64,000 nt of DNA from Durusdinium trenchii (taxonomy: Eukaryota; Sar; Dinophyceae; Suessiales; Symbiodiniaceae). The notes beneath the pieces were generated by a model. That model saw only the letters and a list, made by a program, of their open reading frames with translations. It ran no database searches and was not told the origin of the DNA. The stretch spans positions 896,519 to 960,518 of the forward strand of contig CAXAMN010003558.1 in assembly GCA_963970005.1 (NCBI GenBank), given 5' to 3'. This document shows positions 44,741 through 53,151 of the stretch, in pieces (position 1 is the stretch's first letter; each line of letters starts with the position of its first letter). The position numbers and the translations under genes were made by a program.

Positions 44741-44907
44741 CTGTTGACCAATCTCCATGCCCGGGAGCTGCTTCCTGATCATGCCGAGACAGTGAACCAC
44801 ACGACCCGGATGGCAGCCGACCGGGTCATGTTTTGCTTGGGTCAAATCGAGCCATCGGATGACGGCTTGAAGCAGTAAGCGCGGCGCAGGAATCCGTAGC
44901 AGCGCAG
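44741..44907 (-). CDS. Exon, unknown protein
   Basis: A 167-base minus exon, acceptor GAAATCTTCAG, donor GTGAAT. Reads ALLRIPAPRLLLQAVIRWLD, LTQAKHDPVGCHPGRVVH, CLGMIRKQLPGMEIGQQ. Leucine-rich and helical in look. It is the first clear host exon downstream of the retrotransposon block on this strand. Confidence 0.6.
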
Positions 44908-45619
44908 CTGAAGATTTCATCGCTTCATTCAGGGATCGTGCACAAGATCCGCCAGACCCTCCAGAGGTCCGGGAGTGATACCAGTAGTTTGTGTGGGGGG
45001 ACCAAACACTCAAACCACCTGTGATCTTCATGTTTGAATTCCACGTTCACAATGATCCAAGTCATGTCTGGCTCAACCTCGGCCACTGGGTCCACCTGCT
45101 AAGCAGACTCTACAGTAAAATCATACGGAAAAACTCATCGTCACGGATGAAACAAATGTGGCATCTCCCAAGTCATGAGGCTGCCAGTGACTTTTCCAGG
45201 CCTGGAAGGACGGTGTTTTCCTGAAGGATTGTGAAGAGAAGGTCCGCATCATGCATGTGGCTCTAGACCCTCCACCAGGCCTGGTCCAAAGCTCATCATT
45301 TCACTTGGCCCCTGTTTTGGCTGTTGCCCAAGACTCACGTGGTCATTCAGGCACGCATCACAGCTTTCACTCCAGCGATCAGCAACAAGCCTTCCTTGGG
45401 ACCAGCTGACGGTGCAAGAAAGAAAACGCGGAAAGAAATGCGCAAATACTCCCGGGCCGTGAGTGTGTGCTGTTTGGAAAGTTAAAGAATAAAGGAGACA
45501 CTGGGGTCAAAAAATGGTTGACCAACGTTGGATAGGGGAAAGTTTTGTAAACTCAAGGGCCACTGGTAAAATGTCGTTTCCCAGACCAAAATGCACCTAT
45601 TATATATTACTGTCTCCCC

Positions 45620-45621
<2 letters not shown>

Positions 45622-45650
<29 letters not shown>

Positions 45651-45663
45651 CTTCTTCTTCTAT
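45622..45663. repeat. TTC microsatellite
   Basis: About 14 uninterrupted TTC units. Confidence 0.97.
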
Positions 45664-45807
45664 TTCTTCTTGCGTGCCATAGGTACGGGGGTGAGAAAAA
45701 ACCGTGTGAACTGGACAACATAGGAAAAGTGCAAATTAGAGAGTCGATTTAGTTTCGAAGTCCAGGTTTCAACCTGGTAAAGGCAGCTTTTGAAATTGCC
45801 CCTTGTT

Positions 45808-45873
45808 GGCCGCATCGAGGATTTGAACTAGCTGCTCTCGAGAGCTACTAAAGTCAACTTCGCTATGGCGGAT
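45808..45873 (-). other. tRNA-derived relic with boxes A and B
   Basis: On the minus strand TAGCGAAGTTGA (45854-45865) fits the Pol III box A, and AGTTCAAATCC (45819-45829) fits box B, at normal spacing. The acceptor and T stems do not pair properly and the anticodon arm is shortened. It is therefore a tRNA pseudogene or the head of a tRNA-type SINE, not a working tRNA. Confidence 0.4.
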
Positions 45874-46078
45874 ATGGTTCCCAATCAAAGCCAAAGTGTT
45901 GTGACTCCACTGTTTGCGTGGTCGGCCAACACGTCTGAATAAAACGTCCGATAGGAGAGGCCGAGTCGTTTTGAAGCCAACACGCCTTCGAGTCTTCAGG
46001 GTACGATTGTACTTCCACAGTCATTTCTGGAGATGTGGAGATTTGCTCTTCTGGAAACCTCTGCGTTGGTATTGGCAT

Positions 46079-46171
46079 GATATATATATATAGTATATAT
46101 ATATATTATATATATTATATATTATATATTATATATTATATATTATATATTATATGTTATATATATATATA
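46079..46171. repeat. TA-rich microsatellite
   Basis: About 90 bases of TATATA and ATATTATAT units. It abuts the 3' end of the LINE remnant. Confidence 0.97.
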
Positions 46172-46174
46172 CGT

Positions 46175-47345
46175 GGGAACCATGCCCAAATCTTTCGTAA
46201 CCTTTCAATTGACATGCTTCCAAGCGGGAAAGAACACCAGCTGGAATCTCCAGGGTCTCCAGAGCAGAGCATAGAGGAGTTTTGATTTAATGACGGCATT
46301 GTACATCAAGATGTTGCTTTTTAAACTGCGTTGCTCCTCTTTCCAGAAAATATCCAGACTCTTCCAAGTTGTCATAGCAGAAGCAATTCTGTTGGAAATT
46401 TTGGAGGCGATATTTACTTGTTTTGTCAGGACTCCGCCGAGGTAGGTGACCTCCTCGGCATGTCTCATTTGTGAGCCATCTCGAACACGGATAAGGTTGT
46501 GCACGTTCATTGCCAAAACGTTGATTTTCAATATGTTTCGTGGTTCAGCGAAAACAGTCATGATGAGTACAAACAAGAAGGGAGATAGTGGGCATCCCTG
46601 TCTTATGCCGGAACTTTGCGTCTTCACACTCGACTGGATGTTCGTGTTTCACCTGAAAGGACAGGTTGCTATAAAAACGTGCAATAATGTTTCTGAATTT
46701 GATGGGAAATTTCAATCGTTCCAAGGCTTGCATCATGCGTGGATGGGACACTCGGTACAAGACCAGAATCACATTCTCCTCACTTCTTTCGCTAATGTCT
46801 TGAAGTCTTCGAGCGATAAATAAGGCATCAGTCATGGAAAGTGTTTTCTGAAACCGAACTGGGTCTTACACATAAAAGGGTCAATGACTTCAGCTAGTCT
46901 GCAACGGACTATTTCAGCGAAGAGTTTGTAGATAGCATTCAATAGTGAAATGGGTCGGTAATTAGCAATTTGTCTGTAGCGCCCTGTTTAAAGATACAAA
47001 ATTGAGAAAAACTGAAGGGATATGAAGAGAGACTTCCATGAGACCACCAGTCATTCAGCACTGACAACAGGATTTGTCTGTTTTCATCGTCTAGATATTT
47101 AAAGAATCCGACAGGGACTTCATCAAGCCCAGGAACCTTGTGGTTTTTTTGCTTTTCGCAAAGCTGCATGAAGTTCCCTCATAATTATGGGGCCAAGGTC
47201 AAAAGCTAGGTTGTCACGAATAACCGGGCTCTTTGCAACATATGGCGGCAAATCATAAGTTTTCCACTGTACAGCTTCAAGGAACTTCAACGTAATCGGC
47301 AATGGTTTCTGCGCGTCTACGTGGTCGAACCGGATTTCCATCTTT
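46175..47345 (-). mobile_element. Decayed LINE (non-LTR retrotransposon) fragment
   Basis: Only the RT core and part of the downstream region remain; the endonuclease and 5' part are absent. Several frame changes are needed to read it. Its 3' side ends at a TA microsatellite, and its 5' side lies about 190 bases from the end of the tyrosine-recombinase element. Confidence 0.85.
46205..47341 (-). pseudogene. LINE reverse transcriptase remnant
   Basis: Pieces in shifting minus frames line up in normal RT order: KVPGLDEVPVGFFKYL, NYRPISLLNAIYKLFAEIV, KTQFGFRK, MTDALFIARRL, SGIRQGCPLSPFLFVL, EEVTYLGGVLTK, LYALETLEIPAGVLSRLEA. The stretch that should hold the catalytic YADD, between PLSPFLFVL and the YLGGVL strand, is deleted. 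At least three frameshifts are present. It cannot make active enzyme. Confidence 0.85.
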
Positions 47346-47536
47346 ATCTTTCAGCTTTGTGAAGCTGGGCACTGTCACTGTCTCACCGCACCATATAATG
47401 TATAATAATACATAATACATAATTATATGTGCATTTATGGCAATTCATTATCATAGAATCATACTATATATATAATATATATATATATATACATTATTCG
47501 TACTAATACTTAATCATTGATTGTACATATATATAA

Positions 47537-47810
47537 AAACACAACCACACGCCTTCTTTTCACGCGTTGCAGAGAGTTGGTCAAACTTCGACATAACATG
47601 CTCGACTACTCTGCCTCTCGGGGCCCCGACCCCCCGTCCCCTCCGCCAAACCAGGAGAGGCGGGGGGCCCCCCTACACCCCCTGAACATAACACCGCCAA
47701 ACCGGTGCATGTCCAGGCTCGAGTGCCTCAGAGAGGAAACCTCCAGAGCACTCTATCTTAGAGGTTTGATGAAAAAAACGCAAAAAGACTCCCCACTCTC
47801 ATTTTCGAAC
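47537..47810 (-). repeat. Split repeat B2 (3' end of element)
   Basis: 274 bases. The only differences from B1 that I find are one C in a C run (6 versus 7) and one A in an A run (7 versus 8). Confidence 0.95.
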
Positions 47811-47835
47811 CTCCGCATAAGGGAGGGAAGGGAGG

Positions 47836-47904
47836 GCCCTTCGAGCCCAATGCTACGGTGAAAAGGCGGAAAGTGTTGTGTTTACTCGTGGGGTCATAAG
47901 AACA
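47836..47904 (-). repeat. Split repeat A2
   Basis: Copy of A1 lying between B1 and B2, with 25 bases (47811-47835) separating it from B2. Confidence 0.9.
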
Positions 47905-48179
47905 AACACAACCACACGCCTTCTTTTCACGCGTTGCAGAGAGTTGGTCAAACTTCGACATAACATGCTCGACTACTCTGCCTCTCGGGGCCCCGACCCC
48001 CCCGTCCCCTCCGCCAAACCAGGAGAGGCGGGGGGCCCCCCTACACCCCCTGAACATAACACCGCCAAACCGGTGCATGTCCAGGCTCGAGTGCCTCAGA
48101 GAGGAAACCTCCAGAGCACTCTATCTTAGAGGTTTGATGAAAAAAAACGCAAAAAGACTCCCCACTCTCATTTTCGAAC
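47904..48179 (-). repeat. Split repeat B1
   Basis: A 276-base direct copy of B2. The recombinase frame ends 12 bases inside it (stop at 48168). Confidence 0.95.
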
Positions 48180-48836
48180 TGTGCGTTTTCCACGTCCCCC
48201 TGTCCTGGGAAGCGTACACGACTTCCCAGGCTCAAGCATTGGGGTAGAGCGGAACAACTTTACATAAACATGCAGAGCCGAATTAGGGAGTGTCATATCT
48301 GCCAGTTGTGCTAACCCGTCGTTGAGGTATATACGGGCGGTTTTGGAGGCGGCCCACCGCCCCTGGACAAGCAGTCGATCGAAAGATCCGTGTTGGTTAA
48401 ACCAAAACGTCGCCCCACCTCTCCTGAGGCTGTAGGGTCTGAATTCCAAGGGTGTCAATCGTAATGCCTCGAGGGCATTGCTGAACAGAGTACGCCAGGC
48501 ATGTGGCTTAGGGGTTAAAAATTCAGCAGGACGGGCACGTTGTTTCCAACGGTACAGGGCTCCTAGCACGGACTCTTCATGCAGGGTGATGCTCTCAGCT
48601 GCTCCTTGCCGAGCACCTGCTTTGGTCAATCCTAGCGACAGAACAGCAGGACCTTTGGGAGAAGGAATAAAGATATCCTTTGCTTGCAGATTCAAAAGCT
48701 CTCTCGTTCGCAGCAACCAACCCGTAACGACAAGGCCATGAGCGGCATCTCTTTCATGATAAACCAGCCACACATAGCGTCCAAAACCAGAAGTGTCATT
48801 GGGGGAGCCCGCCGAGGTACCTCTGCAGTGGACCAT
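48168..48836 (-). CDS. Element tyrosine recombinase, catalytic half
   Basis: WLLRTRELLNL gives the first Arg (R43 of this frame), YSLRRGGATFWF the second box with Arg 138 (the usual His is Tyr), and GRWAASKTARIYLND the nucleophile Tyr 170. It would cut and join the circular DNA copy into the genome. The first 35 codons of the listed frame are shadow; the true protein comes from the frame of 48692-49240. It stops inside repeat B1. Confidence 0.85.
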   Translation of the reverse strand: MVHCRGTSAGSPNDTSGFGRYVWLVYHERDAAHGLVVTGWLLRTRELLNLQAKDIFIPSPKGPAVLSLGLTKAGARQGAAESITLHEESVLGALYRWKQRARPAEFLTPKPHAWRTLFSNALEALRLTPLEFRPYSLRRGGATFWFNQHGSFDRLLVQGRWAASKTARIYLNDGLAQLADMTLPNSALHVYVKLFRSTPMLEPGKSCTLPRTGGRGKRTVRK

Positions 48837-49240
48837 GCTTTCAACAACCTCCAGCTACCTGCAAGGCGGCGCTTAAGCCCTGGTTCTTTGTCCTGTAATG
48901 CAGCAAGGGTATTGTTCGCTACTGATTTGCTTTCACCCGTTGCCCAGAGGAATTCGAGATAGTCGGAGACGACATGGTCCATGGCCTGAGCACGCTTTGG
49001 GAGGGTAAGACCCTCCCCTGCCAGCCAATCCACAAATTTGCCAAGACAAGTCTGATAGCGTTCACGCGTTCGTGGTTGTACCGTCAAGCCCTTCAAGCTT
49101 CCAAGCTGTTTCCTGACTTTGATGCGCTGTTGTTGACTACGGCCCTCCATTACTTTTGCAGCCTTCTTACCCATTTCCGTCGAATGGGCCGCCGCGAGGG
49201 GCGGTCCGCAGGGTTCTGGTGCGTATCCACATAGGACCAC
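48692..49240 (-). CDS. Element tyrosine recombinase, core-binding half
   Basis: TVQPRTRERYQTCLGKFVDW and LTLPKRAQAMDHVVSDYLEF are the helical N-terminal SAM-like domain of phage-integrase-type recombinases. The frame breaks near 48700, just before the first catalytic Arg, and the catalytic half continues in another frame. Confidence 0.75.
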   Translation of the reverse strand: MVLCGYAPEPCGPPLAAAHSTEMGKKAAKVMEGRSQQQRIKVRKQLGSLKGLTVQPRTRERYQTCLGKFVDWLAGEGLTLPKRAQAMDHVVSDYLEFLWATGESKSVANNTLAALQDKEPGLKRRLAGSWRLLKAWSTAEVPRRAPPMTLLVLDAMCGWFIMKEMPLMALSLRVGCCERESF

Positions 49241-49608
49241 GCACCCACTGAGCCGCTTGCCAACAACAACGCGCCAATCTTTGCCAGGGTTCGCCGGAGT
49301 TTCCGACTGGACGATCTTCCACGTGAGAGGGCGTGCAACACAACCAAGGAGTCCACGAGATGTACGAATCGCACCGGCCCTTCATTAAGCTCTTTGATAC
49401 GCCAAATCAGACTAGTCTTGACTGCTCGGAGTTTGAGGGCATTGATGTGTTCAGGGTCACCAGTCCACCTCCAACCAATGACATCGCGCCAGCGCCACAA
49501 CTTGCTTGGGAGGGAAGCTCGCAGCCGATGGTACCGCGTCGGCCCGACACCTGCCCTAACAACTTGCGGACCAGGCCTGGCCCCGGTTGCGTCACCCGCG
49601 TATCATGG
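49150..49608 (-). CDS. Element pol: second half of RNase H (frame-shifted)
   Basis: A one-base shift after the methyltransferase opens this frame: GVGPTRYHRLRASLPSKLWR, DVIGWRWTGDPEHINALKLR, FVHLVDSLVVLHALSRGRSS, then YVDTHQNPADRPSRRP. HINALKLRAV, VDS and NPADxxSR are the later RNase H motifs of DIRS-type elements. The first motif (ASDASTTGGG) lies before the methyltransferase, so the RNase H fold is split by it. Confidence 0.75.
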
Positions 49609-52079
49609 CGAATCGGCACGCGCAACAACAACCCTGCAAGGTCACCAGAACAGCCTGGAACGAGGCGATCGACAATGTCCTGAATACTCAGCCGCGGCAT
49701 CCAACCTAACAGACGAAACAAGGAGTAGAGTAACGCACAGACAACGGGGACTGACCAAGAATTGCCAAGCAACCGTAGGCGACAGTCATTGTGCTCCGAG
49801 CTTCCTTCCTTTCCCTTGACCATACAACGACGAGTATAATCCAGGGGAAACCCCATGATGACTTCACGCTCACGAACAGATGGCACCCTCAGATCACCCC
49901 TGGCGTTGGTGACGCAATTTTCTGCACGATATTGGTAAGGTGGGAACCTGTGTGCATCTGCCTTCCAACGGGCAACTGCGTCCGGCGGGCATAGCGTCAA
50001 ACCGGCCGGCTTGCGCCCCGGCTTCAAAGATGGCCTAGCCGTCGTGAACGTTGGGAACCGACTATCTTCACTCACCCGTTTCCACCCTGCTTCTAGAAAA
50101 TTATCAGCAAGTATCTCGGCGCTGAGTAGGATGTGTCCTCGCACTGGGAGATCACGGGCTCTCCCTTCCACAATGTTGCACCCATCTTGTGGTAGAATAT
50201 CCCAGTCACACCAGTAGAGGCGGGGTCGCCTGGCCAGGGAGAGGCCCCCAGCATCCACAAGCCATGGCTCCATGTGGTAGGCGCTGTTCATTGCTTCACA
50301 ATCACGTTTGTCCATCGAGGCCACATTCTCAATCAAGCGGTAAGTAGGACACCACCGGAACACTTGCTTGACTAAGGCCTCTATCCGAGGGACTTCTTGG
50401 AACAAGGAGGACCTTGCATCACGCATTGCACCCTTGCGGTCCGCGTTTAGTCCTGATACTCCTTGACATGGTGGTCCTGCGCCCAAGATCACCATTGAGA
50501 CTGACGCGAACCTCAGTGACCACTCGGCCACCGTCTCCAGACCAACCTGTGCGACGTCCTGGATTCGGATCACGTCCGGGAAGAAAGACTCGACAACCCT
50601 ACTGGCGGCATCGTCAATCTCAACTGATATGTAACCCGCGACTGGGATTCTCAAGCAGTCCAAGGCCACTCTCAGAGCACCTATCCCATCAAACAAGGAG
50701 ACAACCAGGACCTGATCCATCTCATCAGGGTTCAAGACATCTCCACGAGCTTCAGCCTGTGACGCCGCCAACCCATAAGGACTGACTCCCCTTGACACGC
50801 ACAAGCCACCTCCGGTCGTGGATGCATCGCTTGCTGTCACGTGCTCGGACACTGGGAGTCGAAAGTTCATAAAGGCCAGAGGGCTGAGCGAGATGAAACG
50901 GATCAGCTTTAGCTCCACTTCTTTGCCCAAGGGCTGCCTGGCATGGCTACCTAACTCCTTCATGCTGGTGATCTTCCTCCAGATTGCATTTAGCCCAGAG
51001 AGCAACGGCCGTCTGAACATGGCAATGTAAACAAAGCCTCCGCCTATCACCTGCAATTCTCTCATAGTCGCCCTTCCTGAAACGACCGCCTCACAAGCCA
51101 AACCCAAATAGCGCGCCACCTTGGAATGCTTGGGAGCTGCTGTGCCCTTGCTCACATCAACCCATGCTCCCTGCACTTCGGCCCCGCTGGCCTGCTCCAC
51201 GGCTTTCTTTGGATGTCGTGGTAGTCCCAAAGTGGTATAGGTCTCCCGAATAGCCAGCGTCCAATCTGATGGCGTGCCTTCTATCAACGCGGCAACCCGC
51301 CTCCGACCCACCTTTCGCAACTCATCGAAGTTGTCGAGGTACACCCGGAACAGACGGTCGGCCCTGCTGCTCGTGCGATCTCGCCTGATCTCTTGGTGCC
51401 TGGTGGCCAACCTCGCATCGGCATGCAGTGCTTGAGAGATGACTCGTCGATGTACGTGCTGAGCTATCGCGACAGAATTCACAAACCCCATGGGCAAGAC
51501 TTTGGTGACAAGGTGCCACCCAGCTCCGTCATGCCCCCCTGGGAGTGCCTCCAAGGGCACCTCCCTTGCAAAGCCCATGTATCGCCACCACGACGGTGGG
51601 GTTTGGAAAAGGTAAAAGAAACACCTTATATCTTCAGACGAGGTCAACAGCAGCTGGTCATCTTCAAGAATGATAGAAGACAAGCCCACCACTGTTGGTA
51701 AGGTGCACGTGTCTCCCACGAGGTTTCGGCAGATAGAGTTTGTAGGGACCAAGTTCATGATCAGTCGACAAATATCAAACTCAACCCCGTCAGGACCTAC
51801 CCCTTTTTCACCTTTTTCAACAGCAAACAAGCCGTTCATCAAAGGGCGTCCACTAATATGGTGCAGCTCCTCCCTCTTCATGAGCCCACAGACTCCCCGC
51901 TGAACCAGCCCACGGCAGACCTCGGCCCAGTCGCAGTGGTCCACCATGATCGCCGGAGTCTTTCCAATGAATTGGTCCTGAGGCGGGAGTAGACACTTCT
52001 CGAAACTGACCACGTACTCGAGGGTTCCTTGATCGCAGAAATCTGACGTTGGGGTAGTGCCGCTTCCACCATCTGCCAA
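49407..52079 (-). CDS. Element pol: reverse transcriptase, RNase H start and cytosine-5 DNA methyltransferase
   Basis: An 890-codon frame. RT: CRLIMNLVP (about 104-112), SEDIRCFFY (148-156), LPMGFVNSVAIAQH (195-208) and YLDNFDEL (247-254), where the second catalytic Asp of YxDD is Asn. RNase H begins with ASDASTTGGGLCVS (about 415-428). The methyltransferase then runs from about 456 to 795. Motif I is SLFDGIGAL (461-469), VEID binds the cofactor (486-489), GPPCQGVS holds the catalytic Cys (538), IENV the catalytic Glu (584), RRPRLYW is motif VIII, MGFP and GNSWSVP close the fold. LNADRKG after the Cys loop resembles DNMT3-type enzymes. All catalytic methyltransferase motifs are intact. The last 40 or so residues are out of frame with RNase H. 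Confidence 0.92.
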   Translation of the reverse strand: MADGGSGTTPTSDFCDQGTLEYVVSFEKCLLPPQDQFIGKTPAIMVDHCDWAEVCRGLVQRGVCGLMKREELHHISGRPLMNGLFAVEKGEKGVGPDGVEFDICRLIMNLVPTNSICRNLVGDTCTLPTVVGLSSIILEDDQLLLTSSEDIRCFFYLFQTPPSWWRYMGFAREVPLEALPGGHDGAGWHLVTKVLPMGFVNSVAIAQHVHRRVISQALHADARLATRHQEIRRDRTSSRADRLFRVYLDNFDELRKVGRRRVAALIEGTPSDWTLAIRETYTTLGLPRHPKKAVEQASGAEVQGAWVDVSKGTAAPKHSKVARYLGLACEAVVSGRATMRELQVIGGGFVYIAMFRRPLLSGLNAIWRKITSMKELGSHARQPLGKEVELKLIRFISLSPLAFMNFRLPVSEHVTASDASTTGGGLCVSRGVSPYGLAASQAEARGDVLNPDEMDQVLVVSLFDGIGALRVALDCLRIPVAGYISVEIDDAASRVVESFFPDVIRIQDVAQVGLETVAEWSLRFASVSMVILGAGPPCQGVSGLNADRKGAMRDARSSLFQEVPRIEALVKQVFRWCPTYRLIENVASMDKRDCEAMNSAYHMEPWLVDAGGLSLARRPRLYWCDWDILPQDGCNIVEGRARDLPVRGHILLSAEILADNFLEAGWKRVSEDSRFPTFTTARPSLKPGRKPAGLTLCPPDAVARWKADAHRFPPYQYRAENCVTNARGDLRVPSVREREVIMGFPLDYTRRCMVKGKEGSSEHNDCRLRLLGNSWSVPVVCALLYSLFRLLGWMPRLSIQDIVDRLVPGCSGDLAGLLLRVPIRHDTRVTQPGPGLVRKLLGQVSGRRGTIGCELPSQASCGAGAMSLVGGGLVTLNTSMPSNSEQSRLV

Positions 52080-52828
52080 GTGAACCGACGAGCAACCTTG
52101 ACCTCCTCACCTGAATAGTCTAGAGTCCTCGCCCTGAAGAACTCCTGAAAAGGGGTGTGGTCCCACTTTTCACCCAGCAAACTGCACTCCACGAGAACCT
52201 TCTCCAATTGATGTACCAGCTCACGACTCACCTTTCTGGGTTTACCCTTGGAACGGCTTCTTGACCCAGCAAGCAGGTTCAGCCCACGAATCATTGCCTC
52301 AAGGAAGGGAATGTGGTGACCGGAGAAACCTAAATCTGATGGAAGGGGGAGGGGAAAGATTCCCTCCGAGGACTGACCGCAACGCGTGCTCACATGTAGT
52401 TCAAACGCTTCCATCAGCTTGGCTAAGATTTCCCCCACATCTCCCACGACTGCTGAACCATTCTGACACTTGTTTTTGAGCAACAGGCGTAGTCTCTCAA
52501 AGTCCTCAGCCTCATGCTCCGACACTCCGCTCCCCCAAAATGGGGCATCGCTGTACTCGGGCTGCACCCCTCGGCACGGTACTAAAGCCAGTCGAGGACC
52601 CGATGTAGGCAAATTCGCAAAATACTCAAACTCCGAGCGGCGCCCCTTCAAATGCTGTCGCTCAGAAAAACTCTCTTGGTGCTGGGAGCCCTTACCCTGC
52701 TCCCGTACCTTCTGCTGCGAACTGCCAGGACGATCCTCAGCCTGATTCCTCATCTGCATTGGGAGATGACCCATGCCTATCTCCCTTGCATCCGAATCCT
52801 CAAGCTGGGAGGCGCCTGAGCAGTCCAT
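52050..52828 (-). CDS. Element pol, N-terminal region
   Basis: The frame reads EDFERLRLLLKNKCQNGSAV, VVGDVGEILAKLMEAFELHV, GEKWDHTPFQEFFRARTLDY, SGEEVKVARRFTWQMVEAAL. After ALP near 52050 the reading moves by one base into the long RT frame. This is the conserved segment just before the RT fingers in dinoflagellate elements of this kind, by my recollection. Confidence 0.6.
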
Positions 52829-53151
52829 CCCCTTCTCTGCCTCTGAAAAGCCTGCCCGGCCTTGAGCAAACCCTGGACTTTTCTCAACAGTGGTTGCTCC
52901 CCAGGCTCATAGTCTCCTGCCTTCTCTTGGCAAACTCGCAGCAGCTCCTCTATAGCCTGCTCATCCTCAGCCTCTGGTCTTGCCTCTCCTGCCTTAGCTC
53001 CTTTCTCCTGCCATTGTACCCTTTGCTTCTTTCTCCTACCTCTGTTTGGCGACTTTCCTCTGTCAAAACTTGACGCTTCCTCCGATCCTTTTGCTGTTCC
53101 TTCCTCAGTCCTCCCGGCCCTTAACTTTCGGTCTTTCCTTTCTTTTCCCAT
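52777..53151 (-). CDS. Element linker ORF
   Basis: A small frame overlapping the end of the gag-like ORF: KGSEEASSFDRGKSPNRGRR, EDEQAIEELLRVCQEKAGD, YEPGEQPLLRKVQGLLKAGQ. It bridges gag and pol and may belong to either by frameshift. No domain recognised. Confidence 0.4.
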   Translation of the reverse strand: MGKERKDRKLRAGRTEEGTAKGSEEASSFDRGKSPNRGRRKKQRVQWQEKGAKAGEARPEAEDEQAIEELLRVCQEKAGDYEPGEQPLLRKVQGLLKAGQAFQRQRRGWTAQAPPSLRIRMQGR

